Below are positions 48,777 to 59,216 of a stretch of 64,000 nt of DNA, in pieces. Both the position numbers and the translations under genes were made by a program. The DNA is from Sapria himalayana (lineage: Eukaryota; Streptophyta; Magnoliopsida; Malpighiales; Rafflesiaceae). Where the stretch lies: positions 1,375,281 through 1,439,280 of the forward strand of contig JAREIK010002991.1 of assembly GCA_029783825.1 (NCBI GenBank). Reading direction: 5' to 3'. How positions within the stretch are numbered: position 1 is the first letter of the stretch; every line of letters starts with the position of its first letter. The notes under the pieces were generated by a model. It searched no databases. It saw only the letters and a list, made by a program, of their open reading frames with translations, and was not told the origin of the DNA.

Positions 48777-49258
48777 TGTTGGGTAATTGCGCTTCCACGG
48801 GTAGTGAGATTAAGAAACAGAAAATAACAGAAATACAGAAACAAGTAATATATATATCCCAATCCAACAGCATCCACGACAGAATCAAAAACGAGAATTC
48901 AACACAGGAAATAACGTGGTTTGCTAGTCGCTCAGTATGACTAGCTACCTCCACCAGAAAATGCTTATGCGTTACAGATTAAAATCAAAATAGAACATCT
49001 TACAGTATGCAGCACGAAGCAGTCGCGAAATCGCGCAGAGAGAAGAGGAGAGGGATGATGAACAGTTCAACCGGGTCAAAAAACAGCCGCCCTAAAAATA
49101 AATACAAATTGTTTTATATGAAAAATAAACATCCTGTTCATTTAACCGAAGCGGGTCGGATCATGGAACGGGCCAGGCTCTGCTCCAAAAATTTCGGCCC
49201 GTTGACTGGACAGCGGGATCTACGTTATTGTGCTACTGCTGCATCTCCGGACTTTTAA
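48777..49258 (-). repeat. Possible solo LTR (copia-like)
   Basis: A compositionally distinct block begins TGTTGGGTAATTGCGC and contains ATAACGTGGTTTGCTAGTCG and CTACCTCCACCAGAAAATGC, the kind of text often seen in plant copia LTRs. The right end and target duplication could not be fixed. The open frame at 49007-49258 has no recognised similarity. Confidence 0.4.
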
Positions 49259-49789
49259 TATTTCCTTTCCTGTACTTACATGAAAATATTAAAACAGAAA
49301 TGACATTTGGCTATACAAACAGATTATTAAGTAAAAACAAATTACATATACAGCACTATTAGTTGATATAACAATCATATTTCACTGTGATAATTATATA
49401 ATTTGGTATATTATTGATAATTTAGTATTTAAAGAGCAGATGAATTATTTTGAGATTAATTATATATTTTATATAATTGAATATCAAAAATAGTTCAATA
49501 CTCATCATACCGCAACTATTATTAATAGGTTATAAATATTTTCATGATTTACTTTAAGGATCATATTTGTCTTTTTTTTCTTTGAAGTTGAATATTTATG
49601 ATATATACATATGATTTTGAAAAAGGTGTTTAATTTAATTTTGTTTTTGTTATGTTTTATCTTTTTCTCATATTTTGTTTGCATGGGAGCACATGATATG
49701 TGATTTGTCCCAATTTGACCATATCTATAATATGCTATCATTTTTTCTAATTAATGAAATAAAATCACATTTTCTCTTATATTTTTTTA

Positions 49790-49790
<1 letters not shown>

Positions 49791-49822
<32 letters not shown>

Positions 49823-49910
49823 ATCTTCTCTCTACTCTATCTATTTTTTCTTCTCTTCTCCTTTCTCACGCTTCCTTCTCTTCTCCTCTTCTCTCTTTTC
49901 TCTCCCCCCC
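49791..49910 (+). repeat. TC-rich microsatellite tract
   Basis: CTCTCT runs grade into CTTCTCTTCTCC-type sequence ending in a C run. Confidence 0.9.
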
Positions 49911-50321
49911 CTGATTCCTTCAACCCTAACAAGGGTAATGGTTATGCCACTTGTTATTTCTTAGATTATAAGTAATAAAAAGAAAATCTGAGATTATTTT
50001 AGAACATCAATTAGTTTTGAAATTTTATAAATCTGTGGGCTCTTTTGCAATTTATTGAGGCAGTGAAATATTATATAATCTCTAAGAATAGAGAATTCGT
50101 TTTTTTGGGCTGTCCAAAACTTGGTCTGCCATGAACTATGCTCGCAGCTGCAGTAATTCTAACCATGTCGTATGTTGTTATTTGTTTGTATTATTTTTCT
50201 TCCTTGATTTTGTCTCTAAGCCTGATAGGGTTAGTGGCTAATAGTCTCATTGATGCTACAGTAATTATTGTCTACCATTATGCAAAGAGTAGATGACTAC
50301 TAAACTTGTATTTGATGATAG

Positions 50322-50447
50322 GTCATGAAGCTGATGAAGAAGATAGGCACAGTCATGGTGCCTATTGATGTTGCTGGAGCTGGGGATATAATATCAATGG
50401 CTGGATTGGCAACTCCATCAATTGGCCAAACCGTTTCAAATGATGAG
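50322..50447 (+). CDS. EMB2785-like: TypA/BipA-like GTPase, exon 7
   Basis: 126 nt (42 codons, residues 314-355) between TGATAG and GATGAG|GTACTT. It encodes VMKLMKKIGTVMVPIDVAGA, GDIISMAGLATPSIGQTVSN and DE. This is the end of domain II; AGAGDI...AG matches the conserved A.AGDI.A.AG motif of translational GTPases. Confidence 0.95.
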
Positions 50448-50833
50448 GTACTTACTTTTTCTTTCTTTCAAGTCACCTTTCAGTGATAAAGAGTGATGCT
50501 GGTGCCTTTTTTTCACATCCCGTGCAAATGAATCATACAGCATAAGTAGGGCCACCTGGATCACCAAATTCCAGCTATACCCTTGAGGGTTGCTTGACTC
50601 AGATATATAACTCCTACACTTAGTTTATTCTATCCAGCCGTGATGCTAAATTTCTACCAACTGTTTGACTCGAACCCATAACTTCTGCATTGCTTGGGCT
50701 CCATTCTAAATACATATGAATTTATATTTTAGTATGAGCTACAAATCTAGTTGCCGATCTGTAATCACGGCTTAGATTGGATTCAATATGCATGTAAACA
50801 TGATTGCCATTTTGCTAACATTTGATTCATGAC

Positions 50834-51235
50834 CTATGTTGCACGGACACGGAGATACGACACGGCAGGATACGGGGACACGGCAAATTCAAAAAAACTA
50901 GGATACGGATATGACTAGGATACGTCATGATAAAAAAAATAAAATTAAAAATAAAAATTATTAATTATAAATATTAGGTATTTTAAAATAATTTAAAATT
51001 CTGTATTTTAAAATAATTTAAAATTCTGTATTTTAAAATAATTTAAAATTCTGTATTTTAAAATAATGTAGGTAAACGACGCGTCTGTTGTTAACGACGA
51101 CTGTTTCCGAACAACGCGTCGGATATGTCTCCGATGCGTATCCAATACGCCACGTGGCGTATCGGACACGTGGACACGGCGACACGGGTCGGACACGGCG
51201 ACACGGCAGTTCCTAGGCGTATCCGTGCAACATAG
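50834..51235 (+). mobile_element. Family B non-autonomous transposon, intact ends
   Basis: Starts CTATGTTGCACGGACACGG and ends TATCCGTGCAACATAG, a 13-bp perfect terminal inverted repeat. TTCATGAC (50826-50833 and 51236-51243) is duplicated; counting the next base gives TTCATGACC, 9 bp. An 8-bp duplication suggests hAT and a 9-bp one Mutator, so the superfamily is left open. The core holds ATTTTAAAATAATTTAAAAT words. It ends 97 bp before exon 8. Confidence 0.9.
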
Positions 51236-51332
51236 TTCATGACCATTTTTTTCTTTCAAATTTGAAGCTTGAGAGCTTGTTGGATGGGAGAGTCTAGTGG
51301 TTTGCTTATTTGTACTGATTGCTTTCTATCAG

Positions 51333-51431
51333 GTTATGACTGCATTACCATCGATCGAGTTGGACCCCCCGACAATATCCATGAATTTTAGTGCGAATGA
51401 CTCTCCTTTGCATGGTCGAGATGGGACCTTT
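51333..51431 (+). CDS. EMB2785-like: TypA/BipA-like GTPase, exon 8
   Basis: 99 nt (33 codons, residues 356-388) between CTATCAG and ACCTTT|GTAAGA. It encodes VMTALPSIELDPPTISMNFS and ANDSPLHGRDGTF. ELDPPTISM.F..NDSP is the strongly conserved BipA/TypA linker between domain II and domain III. Confidence 0.95.
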
Positions 51432-51451
51432 GTAAGATTTATTCGTTGCTA

Positions 51452-51990
51452 TCTTTTTTTTTTTTTTTTTTTTTTTGCAAATAGATGTGATATACATTGC
51501 TCATTATTTGTGTAGAAAAGCTTAAAAGCAATAAATAACTCAGTCATAAAATCATATGGGCAACACATAAGTTGAGCCCTCCCAACAACATACCATAAAA
51601 AGGAAAAAAAAAATAAAGCTAAAAAGAAACTATAAAACCTACCATGGAATTGGTACGTAAAAGTCTAAAACATCAAGTTTAGAAGAAAAAAATACATGTT
51701 GTGGCATTTTCAAGGCATTCTTGAAGATATTTGTTGCCTTCTCTATTGTTGCCTATATGTTGTAGCAATTGTCCTATGATGGATATTCTCTTCGAGAAAA
51801 AAATGGTTTATCTTTATGTGTTTTATCCATTTATGATATATCAAAATTAATGTCATGTACCTTGCTATTTGACTATCATAATAAAGAATACTATGAGAAG
51901 AAAGTAATTACATGATCTTCTCGAATAGGTATCAAATCTAAAGTATCTCTTAAGTAACAATCATTATCTCTCTAAACTCTATTTTTATAT
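51452..51990 (-). pseudogene. Antisense copia RNase H/3'-end fragment
   Basis: On the minus strand around 51880-51680, frame-shifted text reads THKDKPFFSRRE and ATIEKATNIFKNAL, matching the copia RTKHI.ID.HF.RE...QLAD.FTK.L block. Downstream comes the dispersed GGGCAACACATAAG segment (51560). At the 3' end, next to exon 8, is a poly(T) run (about 51452-51476), i.e. poly(A) in the element's own sense. Confidence 0.6.
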
Positions 51991-52154
51991 ATTAAAATGA
52001 TGGAGTTTTTTGTAAAGATAACTCACTGAAAGCATATTATCAAAACAATTAATAATAAATATAACATGATTAAGAAATAAAAAACTAACTTGCATATTGT
52101 AATATCCAATAATTTTAGGGTGGTGAGGCTTGGGGGCTTTTCCCAAATTAGGAT

Positions 52155-52411
52155 TCACATAGAGTTGCATCATATTTTTAAACATTATATGTTTTTTAAT
52201 TACATAAAAAAATAAAAAAAGTTTTATTTTTTTTATTTTTTAAACTGGGCTGTGCGGGCTTGACTTGGCATGGTAAAAAACTAGTCGTGCCTACGGGCTG
52301 TGTCGAGCCTGGCATGAAGAAACCATGCCGTGCCAGGCTCGGCATGGTAGTCCAGTTGGGCAACCCAAAATTATGCTGGCCCGGCCTAGCATGACTTGTT
52401 TGATACCTCTA
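52155..52411 (+). mobile_element. Family A hAT relic
   Basis: The right half is GC-rich (GGGCTGTGCGGGCTTGACTT, ATGCTGGCCCGGCCTAGCAT) and ends TTGATACCTCTA at 52411. ATTAGGAT (52147-52154) and GTTAGGAT (52412-52419) may be the target duplication, but the left terminus is not recognisable. A TA microsatellite lies nearby at 52482-52502. Confidence 0.5.
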
Positions 52412-53956
52412 GTTAGGATTCTCGACTCTATCTAAACAGGTGAATTCAGAGTTGCCAGTTGGTCCCTTGGGCTCCTGTCCAAATATATATATATATATAT
52501 ATGAAATTAAAAAAATCAAATTATTTTTTAATGTAAACTACAAATATAGTATGTATTAATGTCAATATAAAACATTAATAAAAAAATAACTCAAATCTAA
52601 AAATATAAATCTCAATGCCTAAAAAATTCTAAAAAAATTATAGAGTGGAATATATTCTAGCACACCAATAATATCATTTATTTGTGTATCTTATTATCCA
52701 TTTATAATTTTTTTATTTTATCTTAAAGATTTATTCGTGTATTTTTTCAATCATTTAATTATGATGTAACTTCAATAATATTTAATATTAGTGTATTTTC
52801 TCATTTGAAATCAAGTTTATAACTATAATATAAGCATACTATGATGTTATGCTATGCATCAAAGTAGTCAGTAGATTAAGTATTATTTTAAATAGTATGA
52901 AAAATATAAATTTATATGATTTTTATTAACTTAATATGTTAATTTTTGTTAATATCTTAGGATAAAATAGACTAATAATTAATGTTTAGGTATCTTGATA
53001 GTTCATTCTTATTTGATCAAACTTTATGTAGTTTCCTCAAATTATTTGTAAATTCATTCATCTGGTTCATGCAATTTGTTTATGCAAATAGATATAAAAT
53101 TGATATTATTTTTAACTTATTTGGTTTAAACTCTAGGATCCATATAAGTAACTAAGCAAAAAAAAGATAAAAAATAAATGATTAATATTGTAAATATTTT
53201 AATTTTATTGTAATTGTTATAATGTTACAATTTGAGTGTTCTCTATATTAATTAAAAATATTACTCCTGTTATATATGCACCTTATTGTAATAAATGTCA
53301 TGAGAGTATATACGGATGTCTTAATATAATTTAATATATTACATATTTATTTTAAAGAGATGGATAAATTTTATGCCAGCTTGTAATGTTAGGGAATATC
53401 TTTAATGATTCTTATAAAAATATTTATTATTACATTTTTATTTAAAATATTATTAAATATTATATTAAATATTTTATTTTATATCTTGTATTTCTTTAAA
53501 ATTCTTAACAGACACTCATATATGAATGATCTCATAAAATCTAAATATACATTTATTTAGTTATTCTATAAAATTAATAAAGTTGGGTGACATTTTTAGG
53601 ATTTTGAATATTTGTATTCTAGGAATTTTTTTTTTAAACTATGGGTATCTGAGCTAGCTCCATGTGCACAACTTGACAAATATTTTTTGTAGGTGTATTC
53701 TTTGGATTGAATCCGAGACTATACTAATAAATTGTATTCTTTGGAGCTTACCCTTGCTATTTGTTTAATTTTATTTTTTTTTTTTAAAATTAAATATATT
53801 GGGCCAATAGTAAAATTAAACATGCCTAAATAAAAATTCTATTTAAATTACAACCTACTACTCACATGTCATGTCAATTCTTTTAACTCGGAGAGGTTCT
53901 ATTGTAGCTGTAGTAGTCTTGTGCATTGTGGTGATATGCTGCTGATATATTTGTAG

Positions 53957-54077
53957 TTGACCAGTGGAAAAATTGGTGAGAGGTTGATGGCTGAAGCTGA
54001 GACAAATCTTGCCATAAACATTCTTCCTGGTTCATCAGATTCATATGAGGTTCAGGGAAGAGGAGAACTTCAACTAG
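53957..54077 (+). CDS. EMB2785-like: TypA/BipA-like GTPase, exon 9
   Basis: 121 nt after TTTGTAG, ending CTAG|GTTTGT (phase 1), residues 389-428 plus one base. It encodes LTSGKIGERLMAEAETNLAI, NILPGSSDSYEVQGRGELQL. The G..I..RL..E...N.A..V region followed by V.GRGELQLG marks EF-G domain III of the BipA family. Confidence 0.95.
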
Positions 54078-54636
54078 GTTTGTTTTTGCTAACCATGATC
54101 CATATAATTTATGCAAAAATCATCATGCTTGGGGTAGTGCCGATTATAACCTGCCACTCAAATGTATTTGAATTATAATTTATTAATAATCTAATAAATA
54201 AGTTGGTCTATGTGTGAGTATACAGGCACTAACACACTGGATATCATTAAAACTTCGAAGTAATATATATTTGGACAAGAATAAGATTAAATGATTTTTG
54301 AGCCCCTGAAAAGTTTTTGTGCTGCATGCATATATTAGAGGCCATGTCTTCCTGTTATGACAAACTCATTCATCAAAGAGTGATCTAGGTTTCAGGTTCG
54401 AGACTCATCAGACATAATCTCTCTAATTTTTGTAGATAAAACTATCGAGATAGTAACATCTCCTAGATTGCGCAATAAATGAGAGCTTTGTGCATGAGGT
54501 ATGGTCTCCAATAAATAAGTCACTCTCAACATCATTCTTAAATTCGTGTGGCATGTGTTTCCTAATCACATTCATTTTCTCTCTGTGTTAAATTTTCACA
54601 TGCTTGGGTATTAATTTTGATGCTGCACATTTCTAG

Positions 54637-54700
54637 GCATTTTGATTGAGAATATGCGGCGTGAAGGATTTGAACTATCAGTCTCCCCACCAAGAGTTAT
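54637..54700 (+). CDS. EMB2785-like: TypA/BipA-like GTPase, exon 10
   Basis: 64 nt after TTTCTAG, residues 429-449 plus two bases of Met450: GILIENMRREGFELSVSPPR, then V and AT|G. The donor is AT|GTGAGT. ENMRREGFEL..S.P.V is the BipA hallmark between domains III and V. The donor is followed within 15 bases by an exceptional T-rich tract. Confidence 0.95.
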
Positions 54701-54713
54701 GTGAGTCAGTGAA

Positions 54714-54848
54714 AATTTTTTTTTTTTTTCTTCTTCTTTTTTTTTTTCTTCTTTTTCTTCTTCTTTTTTTTCTTTTTCTTTTTTTTTTCTTTTTCTTTTT
54801 TTTTTCTTTTTCTTCTTTTTTTTCTTTTTTTTTATTTTTTTTTATTTT

Positions 54849-54880
<32 letters not shown>

Positions 54881-54925
54881 TTTTTTTTATTTTTTTTATT
54901 TTTTTTATTTTTCTTCTTTTTATCT
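54714..54925 (+). repeat. 210-bp polypyrimidine/T-rich tract in intron 10
   Basis: Almost pure T with scattered C in the first half (TTCTTCTTTTT words), then a regular TTTTTTTTA-type repeat. It makes the open frame at 54646-54927 look like a poly-Phe protein; that tail is intron, not coding. Confidence 0.95.
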
Positions 54926-55128
54926 AAGTTTAAGAAGATTTACATTTTGCCCAATTTTAATTTAGTACATGCTATTTGTGATTTTCAATCGGCATCAACA
55001 ATCATGATAGGTAAAAGGACCCTATGGTAGTATGTCTCCATGGTTTTCTAGTGCTCATTTCTTATGTGAAAATTTTGCATAATCACTCTCATTAGTGCCA
55101 TCTGAACACTATAGGTGGTTTGTTTCAG

Positions 55129-55183
55129 GTACAAAACTGAGAATGGTGAGAAGCTTGAGCCAATAGAAGAAGTAACTGTGGAG
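55129..55183 (+). CDS. EMB2785-like: TypA/BipA-like GTPase, exon 11
   Basis: 55 nt after TTTCAG, ending GTGGAG|GTACCA. The first base completes Met450; residues 451-468 read YKTENGEKLEPIEEVTVE. V.YK...G..LEPIEE...E is conserved in BipA. Confidence 0.95.
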
Positions 55184-55256
55184 GTACCATATTTTAAGTT
55201 TTCCATTTGTTTAACCATAAACGTGTTTGCATGAGTCGATTCTAGTGCCATGTTAG

Positions 55257-55381
55257 GTAAATGCTGAGCATGTTGGTTTAGTTTTGGAAGCTCTGTCCCA
55301 TAGACTTGCTGAAATGGTTGATATGGGCCCTGTTTCCGGAACCACCGGCAGGACTAGGCTATCTTTCACTTGCCCTTCGAG
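55257..55381 (+). CDS. EMB2785-like: TypA/BipA-like GTPase, exon 12
   Basis: 125 nt after TGTTAG, residues 469-509 plus two bases of Arg510, donor TCGAG|GTATAA. It encodes VNAEHVGLVLEALSHRLAEM, VDMGPVSGTTGRTRLSFTCP and S. This is the EF-G domain V-like region; H.G.V...L..R...M and GR.RL.F..P.RGL are BipA motifs. Intron 11 before it is only 73 bp. Confidence 0.95.
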
Positions 55382-55589
55382 GTATAACTTTATTTCTTTT
55401 TTACTTAAAAGCTTAAAACTCATTATGTAAATGGTACATACAGGAACTCTGAAATTGTGCCCCACAAAATATCCAATGGGGCACTTCTATTTTAAGTTTT
55501 ATATTGTTGGAACAGCATGTAGATGTGTGACGATATACAGGCATGCAATCCAGGTTTGCAGTGGTGTCTTGTAGAACCCTAGAACGAAA

Positions 55590-55870
55590 GAAGTGTGGTT
55601 CAGTATACAGGCATGTGAATGTGCATACATGCGAAAACGTGCACTGAACATGTGCTTTTGTGCTGTGTGCGTGACAGTGTGTGTGTGTGTGTGTGTACAT
55701 GCAGTATATGTGACAGTCTGTGTGGCGTGCATGCAATATATGCGTGTCTGTGTGGTGAGGTGCACGGCTGTGTGTGTGGTGCAGGTGGGTGCCACAACTA
55801 GGCATGTTGTGGTGCATGTGTGACCATGTGTTGCAGTGTGGTGTGCAATGTATTGTAAGTGTGATGGCGT
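55590..55870 (+). repeat. TG/CATG-rich low-complexity region
   Basis: GTGTGTG runs (about 55676-55696) in a longer GTGCATACATG-like context. Overlapping frames on both strands (55413-55994) are His/Thr- or Val/Cys-rich artefacts. Confidence 0.85.
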
Positions 55871-56018
55871 GGGGTAGGATAGTGTTTTTAGACTGTGTTT
55901 TGAGGCTATTGCTTGTGTTTGTTTCTTGTGGGCTATGATCCTCATGTACTACTATGATGTATATATTTTTTGTGTCGGCATGATGTTTTTTCATTGTTTC
56001 TTATCATATTTCTTTATT

Positions 56019-56019
<1 letters not shown>

Positions 56020-56053
<34 letters not shown>

Positions 56054-56054
56054 G
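56020..56054 (+). repeat. (ATT)n microsatellite
   Basis: About eleven ATT trinucleotides. Confidence 0.95.
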
Positions 56055-56112
56055 GATAATTCAGTACTTATCTGGATGAAGTAAAAAGAGACCTAGTGGA
56101 GATGAATTTCAC

Positions 56113-56631
56113 ATATAGGTGTCAAACGGGCCGGTATGCTTGGGTTTGGCACGGACACGGTCTAGGACCGTGCCCGGGCCCATGCCAGGTGGACTCTCGG
56201 CACGTCTCGTGCCGTGCCGAGGGAAGTAGGCTTGTGTGTCGTGCCAGGCACGTCCTGGGTGCCTGGCAAGTGGGCATGGCACGGGGAACGACTTGACACA
56301 AGCCTTGGGGATCAGCCAATCTGGTCTGGACTCAGGACCGCGCCCAACCTGATGCCCAACGTGGTGACGGCGCGACGAGCCAAGCGGGTCAGCGGGAGCG
56401 CCCGCTCAGCTTTGGGGAGCGCCCATATCCCCAAAACCCAGCACAAATTTGCTTGAGATTGGGCTGACTTTAGGTGCAGACCATGCTGGGCCCGTCCTCC
56501 AGGGAATGGTGTCGTGCCAAGCATGGCATGGTTACTGTAGCTTATCATGCCTGACACTGCAAACGGGCCCGTTCGGGCCTGGAAAAAAAATGGGCCGTGC
56601 AAGCCCGACATGTCCCGTTTTGACATCTATA
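56113..56631 (+). mobile_element. Family A hAT MITE, 519 bp
   Basis: Starts TATAGGTGTCAAACGGGCC and ends GTCCCGTTTTGACATCTATA, giving a 10-bp terminal match. GC-rich throughout. The flanks (ATTTCACA and ATTCATGT) are too different to call a duplication. Frames at 56096-56661 are shadows. Confidence 0.8.
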
Positions 56632-57159
56632 ATTCATGTTGCTTATCTGAGAGACAAATGATATACCGGTCAAGGTAGAGATAAAGAGAAGAGATTCTTG
56701 ATACAACGCACACACTATAAGAATAAGAGTCATATCATTGTCTTCACTATAAGAGATTTTTGACATCTACTAGGTGCCCATGCACATGTGGCATGCCTAC
56801 TATGAGCCTGCCATGCACCATCGTGCACATGCATTTTGAGTACCTGATGTCTTCACTATGCACGTGCCCGCACTATTTGCACTCCTAGAAACCTTTTTTT
56901 ATCAATTTCTATTTTTTTTTGTTTTTTTTTTTTGTTTTGTTCTATTTTATTGTTGTGCAATAGGAGGGTGACACATGCTTTAGTGTTTACAATCTTAATT
57001 TACACACTTTTATAAGATTTTGTTTATTAGAGTTTGACTCTGACACCATGTTACAAAATATTACAAGTAATGACGAAAAATAATTAAAAAATAATTTAAA
57101 ATAAAAAACTCAAATTTCATTACAACTTATTTCGATTCAGCTTACATAAAGTCCCTTGT

Positions 57160-57340
57160 ATATGTGGGAAATTAATTTGGGACAACTCTCATGAGTTAAT
57201 TGTTCCCATCAAATTGAAAAAAAAAGAATAAAAATGCTAAAAAATAAACAGCAAGAGGAAACTCAAATAACAAGAGCAAAAAACCATAATAATGTGCATG
57301 CAAAATAGTGGCTTTTCAGGTGATTAATAATCTAAGTACT
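57160..57340 (-). repeat. copia-family 3'-end fragment (antisense)
   Basis: GGGACAACTCTCATGAGTTA and TTGTTCCCATCAA resemble the segment at 60596 (GGGTATCACGTAGGTTGTGT, TTCCCATCAA). TTTTCAGGTGATTAAT near 57314 repeats the text at 16468. Confidence 0.45.
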
Positions 57341-57798
57341 ATTTTCATCCAAACATATTTAATTTCAGAGTTTTTACCAGATTTAATGTGTTTAAAAATG
57401 TTGATGGGGAGATATAATTTTAACAGCCTCTTATCTGATTAATAGAGTTTCAATTTGTGTCATGAAGTATATTACACCTCTTTGGGGGACTCGGGAAAAT
57501 ATTTCCCGAATGCAAAATATATTTTAACTTATCGTTGACGGTCTTTGACTGCGCTCTTCTTTTCACTTGTTTGGCATATTGCGAACTAAATCTGATCCTA
57601 GAGCAGAAAAATGTGCCTTTCTTACCTACACCTTTTTTTCTCCGTTGATGATAATCTTATGTCATATGATCAAAAAATTAAACAATCTGCTAGGTATAGA
57701 AAATTTACATTCAGGTGGAGAAATGCTAAAAAGAGATCCTATAAACTCTATTGTGTATACCAAATGAGGAAGTCAAAAATAAAATAGAGACCTACCCG

Positions 57799-58349
57799 CT
57801 AAGAAGCACGGACACGGACACGGGGATACGACAAGGCAAGATACGGGGACACGACAAGGCAAGATACGGGGACACGGCAAATTCTAAAAAACTAGGATAC
57901 GGATACATATGATACGGCATGATAAAAAAAATAAACTTAAAAATAAAAATTATTTTCTTTATAAATATTATGTATTTTATAAAATAAATTAAATTAAAAT
58001 ATTTTAGATTATAAAATAAATAAATATATTTTTATTTTATAAAATAAAAATATTTTATTTTATTTTATAAGATAATATTTATAATTATTTTATTTTATAA
58101 AATAAAAATATAAAATTATCTTATATTATCTAAAAATATATTTTTTTATTTTATAAAATAAAAATATTTTATTTTATTTTATTAAAATATTTTATTTTAT
58201 TTTAGCCCCTAGCCTGCCCTCAACCCGCGCCCACCCTCTGCCTCCCCCCCCCCGTCAATTCGTCCCCTGCCTCAATTCGTACCATGTCGCCGTGTCCACG
58301 TGTCGGGCAAGTGGACACGGCAGTCCAGTGGCGTATCCGTGCAACACAA
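57799..58349 (+). mobile_element. Family B non-autonomous transposon, 551 bp
   Basis: Starts CTAAGAAGCACGGACACGG and ends GTATCCGTGCAACACAA. Flanks ACCTACCCG (57790-57798) and ACCTACTCG (58349-58357; first base shared with the element end) make an 8-9-bp duplication with one mismatch. An internal duplication of GATACGGGGACACG units lies near the left end, then a TTTTATAAAATAAAAT core, then a GC-rich right arm with a C run. Confidence 0.82.
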
Positions 58350-58366
58350 CCTACTCGCATCTCAAC

Positions 58367-58746
58367 TTGAGGTGTCAAACGGGCCAGGCCATGCTGGGCC
58401 TGTCCATTTTTTGGTGGACCAATCAGATCATCATGCCGTGCCATGCACGGCACGACATGAGAATGGTTGGCCCGGCATGACCTTTCAGCCCTACTCTGAG
58501 CAAATTCGAGTCGGGTTGGGTCGTACCTGGGGTTTCCAATTTTTTTTTTATAAATTCAGCTATGGGTCCATGGGCCGATTTACTGTGCTGCCGGGCCAGA
58601 CACATGGGTCGTGCCTGACCCAGCACGAGGCACAGCTCGTGCCGGCCCTACACGGTACGAACCGTGCCAATGGGCTACCCGGCCGAGGTAAGGTTCCAGG
58701 CCCGGCCCCAGGATGCGCTGGGCTTCCGGCCTGTTCGACACTTCTA
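58367..58746 (+). mobile_element. Family A hAT MITE, 380 bp
   Basis: Starts TTGAGGTGTCAAACGGGCC and ends CTGTTCGACACTTCTA. Flanks ATCTCAAC (58359-58366) and ATCTCAAT (58747-58754) differ at one base. Only 17 bp separate it from the family B element to its left. Confidence 0.88.
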
Positions 58747-59142
58747 ATCTCAATCATAGATGAGTACAATAAGGATTTTATATAAACTGTAGAGCTAATG
58801 GCAGTATTGAAAAAAGCTTAAAGGGATTGTATTTTTATAGGAGAATAATTATTTGCTGATTTTAGGGATTAATTAGCTGTAATGTTATGTTTAGCCAAAT
58901 GAGTAGTTATTTGATTCCTAATTGAGTGCTCAGCATGCTGTAAATATTTCGACCTTTGTAAATCTATGAAAAATGCTATTTTTAAAAGTGTAAGTATGGG
59001 CGAGCACAATAATTGCATGCGCATTGTGATGTCATAGTGATGAAAGAAAGATATGGGTGAGCACATTAGTGTAATTAAGTGTGGTGCTCATGTTGCTTAC
59101 ACTTTTTCACGTATCTTAATGTTCTATTATTATTCTGTTCAG

Positions 59143-59216
59143 AGGCCTTGTTGGTTACAGAAGTGTCTTCAGCAGCGACACGCATGGAACTGGGTTTATG
59201 CATCGGGCTTTCTCCT
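59143..59216 (+). CDS. EMB2785-like: TypA/BipA-like GTPase, exon 13 (last visible)
   Basis: After CTGTTCAG, the first base completes Arg510, then GLVGYRSVFSSDTHGTGFMH and RAFS (residues 511-534) and one base before GTATGA. RGL.GYR..F..DT.GTG.MH..F is the strongest BipA/TypA C-terminal signature. The family continues with a conserved G-x-x-R-KGVL-x-S-x-x-G region for about 120 or more residues. No such sequence follows in this window, so the remaining exons lie beyond 64000. The donor is assigned by position only, and the residues just after HRAF are less certain. Confidence 0.9.

Larger units (their letters stand above)
43143..50321 (+). other. Intron 6 of the GTPase gene (7.2 kb)
   Basis: Starts GTTTGT, ends TGATAG. 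It holds two GC-rich family A islands (43511-43901 and 44051-44426), a short duplication near 45806, a repeated ATATATCGG region (46000-46170), a hAT element inserted in an older relic (47582-48536), an LTR-like block (48777-49258) and a TC-rich tract (49791-49910). Confidence 0.85.
55382..59142 (+). other. Intron 12 of the GTPase gene (3.8 kb)
   Basis: Contains a TG-rich region (55590-55870), a TTA microsatellite, a family A MITE (56113-56631), a copia-type fragment (57160-57340), and a family B element directly followed by a family A MITE (57799-58746). No second gene. Confidence 0.85.

Noticed and set aside
54646..54927. 93-residue frame ending in a long poly-Phe/Leu tract, resembling a membrane protein
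   Set aside because: The start is exon 10 of the GTPase, and the hydrophobic tail is the T-rich intron read in frame after the GTGAGT donor.
55413..55994. 193-residue His/Thr-rich minus-strand frame
   Set aside because: Composition artefact of the TG-rich region; it also overlaps exon 12 on the wrong strand.
56096..56661. Frames on both strands in a GC-rich block
   Set aside because: Shadow frames of the family A MITE at 56113-56631.
58220..58785. 161-residue frame and others near 58.3-58.8 kb
   Set aside because: They cross the family B/family A boundary and consist of transposon sequence.
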